A DNA stretch of 5,074 nt from Candidatus Bathyarchaeota archaeon (GTDB taxonomy: Archaea > Thermoproteota > Bathyarchaeia > TCS64): assembly GCA_030602935.1 (NCBI GenBank), contig JAUVYU010000080.1, positions 1 through 5,074 on the forward strand, given 5' to 3'. Every line of letters begins with the position of its first letter. Position 1 is the stretch's first letter. A model generated the notes under the pieces. The model was not told the DNA's origin, did not search any database, and saw only the letters and a program-made list of their open reading frames with translations. A program made the translations under genes and the position numbers. Below are positions 1-5,074 of this stretch, in pieces.

Positions 1-452
1 TCTACTACGGGCGGGAGAACGCCCCAGCCCTCTACACCCGCATACGGAACGCCCTCCCCCAGGAGACCGCGGAGTCTATCATCGCCTCCCTGAGCACCTT
101 CTTCCAGTGCCCCGGGGTCGCCACCACCTATTGGAAGCCGACCGCGGATGCCCGCCCCTTCAGGGTCGACCTCGCCGCCCACAGCCTCGGTCACAACGAA
201 CCCTGGATAAACCAAGCGGGGAACAGGTTCCACGAGGGCGAGGCGGGGCCCCTCGAAAACGTCTTGAACCACCTCCTCCACTGGTACTGCAACGACGTCG
301 AGTACAACCTCCCCCTGAAGCAGACGGACACCCTCGCCCGCTTCGACAGGAACCTCTACACGAGCAGGTACGAGCCCTTCATCGTCCGCCGCCTAGAGGA
401 GGCGGGACTCGACATACGGGGCACCCGACGGTCCCTGAGGGAGATAGACTGA
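1..452 (+). CDS. nurA: NurA-type 5'-3' nuclease, C-terminal part (5' end outside window)
   Basis: This is the last 149 residues of a protein whose start lies left of the window; the first complete codon is at 3 and the TGA stop is at 450-452. NurA is a nuclease that works with the HerA hexamer to resect DNA ends for recombination. The visible part shows the family's closing layout: a strand segment with TTYWKPT followed by PFRVDL, a helix, the tail motif YNLPLKQTDTLARF (fragment residues 101-114), then a charged C-terminal tail. Placement directly before herA is the strongest support, because the fragment alone is divergent. In Sulfolobus NurA, as I recall it, a Tyr and a His eight residues later lie in the active site; here Tyr101 is kept but the residue eight further on is Asp109. 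The N-terminal acidic metal ligands are outside the window, so activity cannot be judged. The protein ends in REID. Confidence 0.75.
   Translation, partial: YYGRENAPALYTRIRNALPQETAESIIASLSTFFQCPGVATTYWKPTADARPFRVDLAAHSLGHNEPWINQAGNRFHEGEAGPLENVLNHLLHWYCNDVEYNLPLKQTDTLARFDRNLYTSRYEPFIVRRLEEAGLDIRGTRRSLREID
437..443 (+). promoter_or_regulatory. Ribosome binding site of herA inside the nurA end
   Basis: GAGGGAG lies eight bases before the herA ATG at 452, within the last codons of nurA. It supports this ATG over the longer in-frame extension to 107, whose extra residues are Pro/Arg-rich and look like a shadow of the nurA frame. The stop and start form TGATG, sharing one base, a layout typical of translational coupling. 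Confidence 0.6.
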
Positions 453-2032
453 TGACGGATTACGGAGTGATAATCGGCCAGGCGAACCCCAACTTCTTCG
501 AGTTCAACATCGCCAGCCCCGAGGTCAAGCCCCGGAGCTACGAGTACGTCCAGATAGAGCTCGAGGAGCAGCTCCCGGACGGCACCACGAAGAAGGTGGA
601 CGTCCTCGGCCAGGTCAAGAGCCTCTACAGCCGCCACCCCTTCTACGACCAGCGGACCACCCCCGCCGCGGTCTGGAAGCAGAGGGAGCTCGGCCTCGGA
701 GGCGAGATGCTCCAGGTGATCGCCTCGGTCAAGATCCTGGGCTACATCCATGAGGAGCACGGGAGACGCGACGTCCGGAGGCCCCGCACCCCCCCGATGC
801 CCGGGACCCCCGTGAAGAGGGCCACAGACGCCCTCCTCAATGAGCTATTCACCCTACAGGAGCAGGACCTCCCCCTGGACGTCGGCCACCTCCTCCACAG
901 GGAGTCAGTGAAGATCCCCATCAGCGGCAGAGAACTCCACAGGCACACGGCCATCCTCGCCATGACCCGCTACGGCAAGAGCTGGTTCGCCGGCCGGATC
1001 ATCGAGGAGCTCCTCAGGCAGGGAGCAACGGTCCTCGTCATCGACGCCCACGGCGACTACGCCAACATGACCCAGGACCCAGAGGGCCGCCTCAGCGACG
1101 AGTTCCACGACAAGGTCACGGTCTACCGCCCCGAGTCCGCCGAGACGTACGAGGGCCCCCACGTCGTCCCCCTCCGCCTCAGCGTCTCAGGCTGCAGCCT
1201 CCCCGAGCTCCTCGCCCTCGCCAGGATCACCGGCAGCCTCCAGACCATCCTCCTCCGCCGCGCCGTCCGTAAGGCGAGAGCGGAGAACCCCAAGTTCACA
1301 CTGGAGGACATCATCGACAACCTGGAGGCGGAGATGGACGCCCAGAAGGCTGAGGGCAAGGAACGCATCTCACGGATCATCATACGCCTCGAGGACCTCG
1401 GGCGCAGGGGCATCTTCACCGAGGGCGACATCAACATCCGCAGGTTCTTCCAGCCCCAGCACATGTCCGACATCTTCCTCAGCGGCATGACCGACTACGT
1501 CCAGGACGTCGTCGTCGGCATGCTCCTCCGCCGCATCTGGAACGCCAAGTACCGGAAGGAGCCCTGGGCAAGACTACCCCTATTCGTCTTCGTCGAGGAG
1601 GCCCACCGGTTCGCATCACCCCCCGACGAGGGAGGCGGAAAGTTCAGCAGGGACATCCTGGCGAGGATCGCCGCCGAGGGCGCAAAGTTCGGCGTCTTCC
1701 TCACCGTCATCAGCCAGAGGCCCCGCCGCCTCGACCCTGACATCCTGGCGAACTGCAGCAACCTCGCCATCCTCCGCATCGTGAACAGCCAGGACCAGAG
1801 GACCATCCAGGCCGCCTCCGAGTCCTTCAGCGAGGACCTCCTGGGAGACCTCCCCGCCCTGGAGCAGGGAGAGGCCATCCTCGTGGGCCCCTTCGTCCCC
1901 GTCCCGGTCATGATCCGCACCGCGATGAGGGATACCCGCCACGGAGGACGCACCCCCGACATCTACGGCCTCCTCAAGGAGGCCAGGGAGGCAGCGGAGT
2001 CCCGGAAGAGGGACGAGGGGCTCCTGTACTAG
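452..2032 (+). CDS. herA: HerA-type bipolar DNA translocase/helicase (HAS-barrel ATPase)
   Basis: This 526-residue protein belongs to the HerA/FtsK ATPase superfamily; HerA forms a hexamer that pumps DNA through a central channel and drives NurA. An N-terminal HAS-barrel spans roughly residues 3-110 (YGVIIGQANPNFFEFNI opening). The ATPase core follows: HRHTAILAMTRYGKSW holds the P-loop with Lys176 and Ser177; VLVIDAHGDY (Asp198-Tyr203) matches the HerA 'D-x-HG-E/D-Y' segment; a helical insert covers about 225-330; LFVFVEEAHRF is Walker B with Glu382-Glu383 and His385; ISQRPRRLDPDIL carries the conserved SQRP (Arg423), which is followed by NSQDQ; the C-terminal QGEAILVGPFVPVPV block matches the family. 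Length is normal for archaeal HerA. Oddity: the P-loop reads AMTRYGKS, where related proteins usually have TG(A/S)GKS. The ATG at 452 is chosen because the HAS-barrel begins immediately after it, a ribosome site precedes it, and it abuts nurA. Cytoplasmic, very likely co-transcribed with nurA. Confidence 0.93.
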   Translation: MTDYGVIIGQANPNFFEFNIASPEVKPRSYEYVQIELEEQLPDGTTKKVDVLGQVKSLYSRHPFYDQRTTPAAVWKQRELGLGGEMLQVIASVKILGYIHEEHGRRDVRRPRTPPMPGTPVKRATDALLNELFTLQEQDLPLDVGHLLHRESVKIPISGRELHRHTAILAMTRYGKSWFAGRIIEELLRQGATVLVIDAHGDYANMTQDPEGRLSDEFHDKVTVYRPESAETYEGPHVVPLRLSVSGCSLPELLALARITGSLQTILLRRAVRKARAENPKFTLEDIIDNLEAEMDAQKAEGKERISRIIIRLEDLGRRGIFTEGDINIRRFFQPQHMSDIFLSGMTDYVQDVVVGMLLRRIWNAKYRKEPWARLPLFVFVEEAHRFASPPDEGGGKFSRDILARIAAEGAKFGVFLTVISQRPRRLDPDILANCSNLAILRIVNSQDQRTIQAASESFSEDLLGDLPALEQGEAILVGPFVPVPVMIRTAMRDTRHGGRTPDIYGLLKEAREAAESRKRDEGLLY

Positions 2033-2047
2033 GTCGATACCCCGATC

Positions 2048-2086
2048 TCCTCGTGCACAGCTATGTCGAAATAATCGGCACGAGGA
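2048..2086. repeat. Perfect 9-bp inverted repeat enclosing the methyltransferase promoter
   Basis: The left arm TCCTCGTGC (2048-2056) and right arm GCACGAGGA (2078-2086) are exact reverse complements separated by 21 bases, with arm centres 30 bp apart, about three helical turns. The spacer contains the TATA-like box at 2067-2075, and a small inner CGA/TCG repeat (2067-2069 and 2075-2077) also surrounds it. It could be an operator for a dimeric repressor, or a hairpin in read-through RNA from herA. No T-run follows the right arm, so it does not look like a standard terminator. Confidence 0.55.
2067..2075 (+). promoter_or_regulatory. Candidate BRE/TATA box for the methyltransferase gene
   Basis: CGAAATAAT is the only AT-rich stretch in the short gap after herA. 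CGAA resembles a BRE and ATAAT a weak TATA box. An archaeal start site about 26 bases downstream would fall near 2097-2100, right in front of the GTG codons at 2101 and 2110. This suggests that the gene has its own transcript with a very short leader or none, although read-through from herA remains possible. Confidence 0.45.
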
Positions 2087-2098
2087 TGGCATGCGCAT

Positions 2099-2104
2099 AG
2101 GTGA
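2099..2104 (+). promoter_or_regulatory. Ribosome binding site favouring the GTG start at 2110
   Basis: AGGTGA matches the archaeal Shine-Dalgarno core and ends five bases before the in-frame GTG at 2110. The alternative GTG at 2101 overlaps this motif and has no comparable site before it; an in-frame TAG at 2098-2100 rules out any longer protein. The start at 2101 would be plausible only on a leaderless transcript. Confidence 0.5.
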
Positions 2105-2109
2105 ACGCC

Positions 2110-2913
2110 GTGGAGAAGTACTACGATGTGAACAGGAAGAGGTGGGACGAGCTGGTGGCGATCCACGCCGCCTCCCAGGAGTACGACCTGGAGGGGTTCA
2201 CGGCCGGGAAGAACAGCCTCCACAGCATCGAGCTGGAGGCCCTCGGCGACGTCTCCGGGAAGAGCCTCCTCCACCTCCAGTGCCACTTCGGCCTCGACAC
2301 ACTGAGCTGGGCCCGGCTCGGGGCGAAGGTGACCGGGGTCGACTTCAGCGAGCCAGCTATCGATCTCGCTCGGGAGGTCGCCAAGAAGATAGGCGTAGAC
2401 GCCGACTTCATCTGCTGCAACGTCTACGACCTGCCGGAGCACCTCGACGCCGAGTATGACATCGTCTTCACGAGCTACGGGGCCCTGTGCTGGCTCCCCG
2501 ACATGGGGGAGTGGGCCAGGATAGTCTCCCGCTACCTGAAGCCCGGGGGCACATTCTTCATGGCCGAGTTCCACCCCTTCATGTGGGTCTTCGACTATGA
2601 GAATCCATCCGAGTTCAAGATCAAGTACGGCTACTGGCAGGGGGAGGAGCCCGACTACGAGGAGTCCGACGGCTCCTACGCCGATCCCGATGCCAAGCTG
2701 GAGAACCGGGGGACCTACAACTGGGTCCATCCCGTGAGCGAGGTGGTGAACGCCCTCATCGGCGCCGGGCTTACTGTCACCGAGATGGGGGAGTACCCCT
2801 TCAGTGTCGACGGCACCCAGATGGGCTTCATGGAGAGGAGGGACGACGGCTACCACGACATCCCCGGCTATGGCCTCCCCCTCATGTACAGCGTCAAGGC
2901 GACTAAGGACTAA
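2110..2913 (+). CDS. Class I SAM-dependent methyltransferase
   Basis: The predicted protein has 267 residues from the GTG at 2110, or 270 from the GTG at 2101; 2110 is preferred because of the AGGTGA five bases before it. Numbering here is from 2101. The N-terminus YYDVNRKRWDELVAIHAAS is typical of one widespread methyltransferase subgroup. The Rossmann core follows: SLLHLQCHFGLDTLSWARLGA (55-75) is motif I in its 'LQCHFGLDT' form, binding SAM; VTGVDFS ends strand 2 with Asp81, the expected ribose ligand; DADFICCNVYDLP (100-112) and YDIVFTSYGAL (119-129) are motifs III and IV; LKPGGTFFMAEFHPF (146-160) is the post-core strand. The C-terminal third is rich in Asp, Tyr and Trp and probably shapes the acceptor site. 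The substrate cannot be told; relatives are mostly annotated only as methyltransferases. It points the same way as herA but after its own promoter-like site, and ends 17 bases from the convergent amidohydrolase gene. Confidence 0.9.
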   Translation: MEKYYDVNRKRWDELVAIHAASQEYDLEGFTAGKNSLHSIELEALGDVSGKSLLHLQCHFGLDTLSWARLGAKVTGVDFSEPAIDLAREVAKKIGVDADFICCNVYDLPEHLDAEYDIVFTSYGALCWLPDMGEWARIVSRYLKPGGTFFMAEFHPFMWVFDYENPSEFKIKYGYWQGEEPDYEESDGSYADPDAKLENRGTYNWVHPVSEVVNALIGAGLTVTEMGEYPFSVDGTQMGFMERRDDGYHDIPGYGLPLMYSVKATKD

Positions 2914-2930
2914 TCGATACTCTGTGCGCC

Positions 2931-4529
2931 TCACCGCTCGTATACAATTTTCCCATCGACGATGGTCATCTCGACCGGGATGTCGATGATCGTCTCCGTG
3001 GGAACCGTGAGTATGTCCTCCCCTAGGACCACCATGTCGGCCAGCTTCCCCTCCTCGATGGAGCCCAGACTGTCCTCGTCGAAGCTCTGGAAAGCGGCGT
3101 TGGTGGTGTAGAGCCTCAAGGCCTCTACAACCGAGACCCTCTGGCTCCGGCCTATACGCCTCCCCGCCTTGGTAGTCCTGTTCACGAGGCCATGGATGGC
3201 CATCAGGGGCGGATAGGGCGCGCAGGGGTGGTCACTGTGGGCCGCTATGGTGACGCCGGCGTCCAGGAACCACCTGGCGGCGAACATCCTCTCCAGCCGC
3301 TCCTCTCCGAAGGCGGGTATCAGCTTGTCCCCGTGGTAGTAGACGTAGGGGCCGAAGATGGTGGGAAGGATTCCCAGCTCCCGTATGCGCTCCACCAGCT
3401 CCGGGGTGACCACCGTGCAGTGGATGTCCCTGTTCCGGGGGTCCTCCCTGGGGTACCGTGACTGGGCCTCCTCCATGATGTCCAGATACATGGCGATGGC
3501 CCGGTCGCCGTTGGCGTGGGCAGAGATCCTGTATCCGGCCGCGTAGGCCTCCATGATGGTCTCCGTGGCGATCTCCCGGGTCGTGGCCATCACGCCATAG
3601 AAGCCGGGCTTGTTGAGGTACGGCTCCGTGACGGCGGCCGTCCTGGCGCTGATGGCGCCGTCGAAGAAGAACTTGAGCCCGCAGAGCCTGACCCAGTCGT
3701 CCCCCATCCCCCTGTAGATGCCCAACCTGTTGAGCTCCGGGAAGAGGCCGATATTGGCGTCCATCCTCACCCTGATGGGCAGCTCACCCCTGTTCCTGAG
3801 GTCCAGGGCGGCCCTGATCGACGAGCGCCCCACCGTGTCGTAGACACAGGTGATCCCGTTCTCCGCGCACTCCTGGAGAATCCTCTTGGCCCCCTCGTAG
3901 GACTGCTCCCGTGTGGGCTCCGAGGGCCCGTCTGGCTTGATAACCCCGAAAGCCTTCTCGTGGAGGCTCCCGGTGGGCTCCCCGGTCTCGGGGTCCCTGT
4001 CGAACTTGCCCCCCACTGGGTCGGGGGTGTCCTTGGATACGCCCGCCCGCTCGAAGGCCAGGCTGTTGGCGACGTAGAAGTGGCCTCCCACGGTGGAGAA
4101 GATGATGGGGTGCTCCGTGCTGGCCTCGTCCAGGTCCCACTTGGTCGGGTGCCTCTTCTCGGCGAGCTTGGAGTCGTCCTCCTGGTAGCCGACCACCCAT
4201 TCTCCTATGGGCGTCTCCTCGGCCCTCTCCTTCAGCCTCTCTACGAGGTCCCTGATCGAGTGGACCCCCGCCTCCTCGCTGAGGTCCACGTTGAACATCC
4301 TGTCCGCGCCGACCCTAATGATGTGGCAGTGGCTGTCGATGAACCCCGGCACCACCGTCCTGCCCCGGAGGTTGATGACCTTCGTCCCCTCGCCGATGAG
4401 GGGCTCCACATCCGACGAGCCACCGACCCTTATGATCCTCCCGTACTTGACGGCCACCGCCTCGGCGATTGACTCCTCCCCGTCCAAGGTGACCACCTTG
4501 CCCCCGGTCAACGCTAGATCCGCTTCCAC
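2931..4529 (-). CDS. Metal-dependent amidohydrolase, YtcJ-like (Amidohydro_3 type)
   Basis: The predicted enzyme has 532 residues from a GTG at 4529; a TTG at 4547 would add six. GTG is preferred because MEADLALTGGKVVTLD matches where this family normally begins, GGGTGG lies six bases upstream, and the predicted transcript would start near the TTG. Numbered from the TTG form: the N-terminal beta-sandwich part is followed by VVPGFIDSHCHI with metal ligands His73 and His75; GGHFYVANSLAF (154-165) and GEPTGSLHEKA (189-199) are subfamily signatures; LKFFFDGAISARTAAVTEPY holds Lys292, the possible carboxylated lysine; ISAHANGDRA has His344; DIHCTVVTPE has His376; AAHSDHP has the catalytic Asp439; the C-terminus SIEEGKLADMVVLGEDIL returns to the sandwich. 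All expected ligands appear intact. Such enzymes hydrolyse C-N bonds of amides or related compounds; the substrate is unknown. No signal peptide is seen. It is divergent from the aminotransferase gene and convergent with the methyltransferase gene. Confidence 0.92.
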   Translation of the reverse strand: MEADLALTGGKVVTLDGEESIAEAVAVKYGRIIRVGGSSDVEPLIGEGTKVINLRGRTVVPGFIDSHCHIIRVGADRMFNVDLSEEAGVHSIRDLVERLKERAEETPIGEWVVGYQEDDSKLAEKRHPTKWDLDEASTEHPIIFSTVGGHFYVANSLAFERAGVSKDTPDPVGGKFDRDPETGEPTGSLHEKAFGVIKPDGPSEPTREQSYEGAKRILQECAENGITCVYDTVGRSSIRAALDLRNRGELPIRVRMDANIGLFPELNRLGIYRGMGDDWVRLCGLKFFFDGAISARTAAVTEPYLNKPGFYGVMATTREIATETIMEAYAAGYRISAHANGDRAIAMYLDIMEEAQSRYPREDPRNRDIHCTVVTPELVERIRELGILPTIFGPYVYYHGDKLIPAFGEERLERMFAARWFLDAGVTIAAHSDHPCAPYPPLMAIHGLVNRTTKAGRRIGRSQRVSVVEALRLYTTNAAFQSFDEDSLGSIEEGKLADMVVLGEDILTVPTETIIDIPVEMTIVDGKIVYER

Positions 4530-4535
4530 CCCATG

Positions 4536-4541
4536 CCACCC
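4536..4541 (-). promoter_or_regulatory. Ribosome binding site of the amidohydrolase gene
   Basis: Read on the minus strand, GGGTGG lies six bases before the GTG at 4529. It contains the GGTG core of archaeal Shine-Dalgarno sites. The upstream TTG at 4547 is preceded by CCCACCTA, with no such site, so this element decides between the two possible starts. Confidence 0.5.
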
Positions 4542-4562
4542 AGCCAATAGGTGGGTTGTTAA

Positions 4563-4578
4563 CTAAATATTATATTCC
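4563..4578. promoter_or_regulatory. Shared divergent promoter block (BRE/TATA on both strands)
   Basis: This AT-rich island in GC-rich DNA can be read as a promoter in both directions. On the plus strand CTAAA (BRE-like) precedes TATTATAT (4568-4575), which places a start site near 4595-4599, at or just before the aminotransferase ATG at 4599. On the minus strand GGAA precedes TATAATAT (4574-4567), which places a start site near 4543-4547, giving the amidohydrolase GTG at 4529 a leader of about 15-18 bases. The two TATA readings almost coincide, so TBP/TFB binding in one orientation probably excludes the other. Confidence 0.65.
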
Positions 4579-4598
4579 ATGAGAGCCGAGTGGAAACC

Positions 4599-5074
4599 AT
4601 GAGCGAAGAGTACTACAGGGAGCTGGAGAAGAAGTACGTCTACGGGACCTGGAGGTATGAGAACACCTGGAACCCCATCGTCGTAGCCGAGGCAGACGGA
4701 TGTCACTTCACCTCCCTCTCGGGGAAACGATACCTTGACCTCTCATCACAGCTCATGTGCAGCAACATAGGCCACCGCAGCCAGGCGGTCATCGACGCCA
4801 TCTCAGAGCAGGCGGAGAAGCTCTGCTACGCCGCACCTGGCTTCGCCACGGTCCCCGCCGCCCTCCTAGGCCAGAAGCTCGCCGAGATAACCCCGGAGGG
4901 CCTCACCAAGAGCTTCCTCATCAACGGGGGCGCCGAGGCCAACGAGGCTGCCATCAAGATCGCCCGCCTCTACACCGGGAAGACCAAGCTCATCTCCCGG
5001 TACAGGTCCTACCACGGGGCCTCCTCGGGGGCCATCGCCCTCACCGGAGACCCTAGGACCCAGCACGCCATCGG
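4599..5074 (+). CDS. Class III PLP-dependent aminotransferase, N-terminal part (3' end outside window)
   Basis: 158 complete codons run from the ATG at 4599 and the frame stays open at the window edge; full-length relatives are about 430-460 residues. The opening YVYGTWRYENTWNPIVVAEA, then GKRYLDLSSQLMCSNIGH (42-59), is the N-terminal arm of a fold-type I aminotransferase. SFLINGGAEANEAAIKIAR (105-123) holds the GAEANE loop that binds the PLP phosphate; SRYRSYHGASSGAIALTGD (133-151) holds Tyr138-His139, where the aromatic residue stacks on the PLP ring. The PLP-binding lysine lies beyond the window. The SQLMCSNIGH and YRSYHG forms resemble enzymes annotated as taurine-pyruvate or related omega-amino acid transaminases, but the donor cannot be fixed from this part. 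No good Shine-Dalgarno site precedes the ATG, and the TATA block is about 27 bases upstream, so the transcript is probably leaderless. It is transcribed away from the amidohydrolase gene and may share its regulation. Confidence 0.9.
   Translation, partial: MSEEYYRELEKKYVYGTWRYENTWNPIVVAEADGCHFTSLSGKRYLDLSSQLMCSNIGHRSQAVIDAISEQAEKLCYAAPGFATVPAALLGQKLAEITPEGLTKSFLINGGAEANEAAIKIARLYTGKTKLISRYRSYHGASSGAIALTGDPRTQHAI

Noticed and set aside
107..451. A 115-residue N-terminal extension of HerA from an upstream ATG
   Set aside because: The extension is Arg/Pro-rich and overlaps nurA in another frame. The HAS-barrel starts right after the ATG at 452, which has its own ribosome site.
452..2032. HerA as part of an antiviral defence pair (HerA with a Sir2 or DUF4297 partner)
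   Set aside because: The N-terminal HAS-barrel, the NurA-like partner and the canonical repair-type motifs fit the housekeeping end-resection pair, and no defence genes are nearby.
2029..2934. A 301-codon open frame on the minus strand across the methyltransferase gene
   Set aside because: Its protein is low in complexity (Val, Leu, Glu, Gly, His) with no recognisable motif, while the plus frame has a full methyltransferase fold. Long antisense frames are expected in this GC-rich, C/G-ending codon pattern.
2945..2955. CAATTTTCCC as a terminator for the methyltransferase transcript
   Set aside because: Only four T's and no hairpin; too weak to call, and it lies inside the amidohydrolase coding region.
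3516..4472. A 318-codon plus-strand open frame opposite the amidohydrolase gene
   Set aside because: It is rich in Pro, Gly, Val and Asp with no domain, and the minus strand holds a complete enzyme with all metal ligands. It is a shadow frame.
4579..4602. A seven-codon reading frame (MRAEWKP) whose stop overlaps the aminotransferase ATG as ATGA, resembling a regulatory leader peptide
   Set aside because: The TATA block at 4568-4575 predicts transcription starting near 4595-4599, downstream of this ATG, so it would not be in the mRNA. A mapped start upstream of 4579 would revive it.
1..5074. tRNA, rRNA, CRISPR array, insertion sequence or attachment site
   Set aside because: The genes fill nearly the whole window, gaps are under 80 bases, and no direct repeat array, transposase or RNA gene signature was seen.

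Overview
The window looks archaeal. It carries the C-terminal part of a NurA-type nuclease directly joined to a HAS-barrel HerA ATPase, which is the archaeal end-resection pair. Short AT-rich TATA/BRE-like boxes lie about 25-27 bases upstream of the likely starts, the Shine-Dalgarno-like sites have GGTG(A/G) cores, and GTG starts are likely. The DNA is clearly GC-rich, with C/G-ending codons preferred in all genes, so long antisense open frames occur by chance. I cannot place it more finely than an archaeon. The enzymes at the right (an amidohydrolase and a class III aminotransferase) would suit an organism that breaks down amides, peptides or amino acids, but that is inference.

Layout. 1-452 (+): 3' end of nurA, truncated by the window edge. 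452-2032 (+): herA, whose ATG shares one base with the nurA stop. 2033-2109: a short gap with a TATA-like box inside a perfect 9-bp inverted repeat, then a GGTGA-type ribosome binding site. 2110-2913 (+): a class I SAM-dependent methyltransferase. 2914-2930: a 17-base convergent gap. 4529-2931 (-): a YtcJ-like amidohydrolase (Amidohydro_3 type). 4530-4598: a compact divergent promoter region with one AT-rich block able to serve both directions. 4599-5074 (+): the N-terminal 158 residues of a class III PLP-dependent aminotransferase, truncated by the right edge.

How the genes relate. NurA and HerA work as one machine: the HerA hexamer translocates DNA and stimulates the NurA nuclease, feeding 3' single-stranded ends to homologous recombination together with Mre11-Rad50, which is not visible here. 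The methyltransferase has its own promoter signals and no evident link to repair. The amidohydrolase and aminotransferase are divergent from one promoter region and may be co-regulated in amine or amide catabolism; their substrates cannot be read from the sequence.

I did not find a clearly new biological system. The points most worth a second look are the variant HerA P-loop, an Asp where the NurA C-terminal His is expected, the inverted repeat enclosing the methyltransferase promoter, and the symmetric divergent promoter. All assignments come from motif recognition by eye, with no database search.
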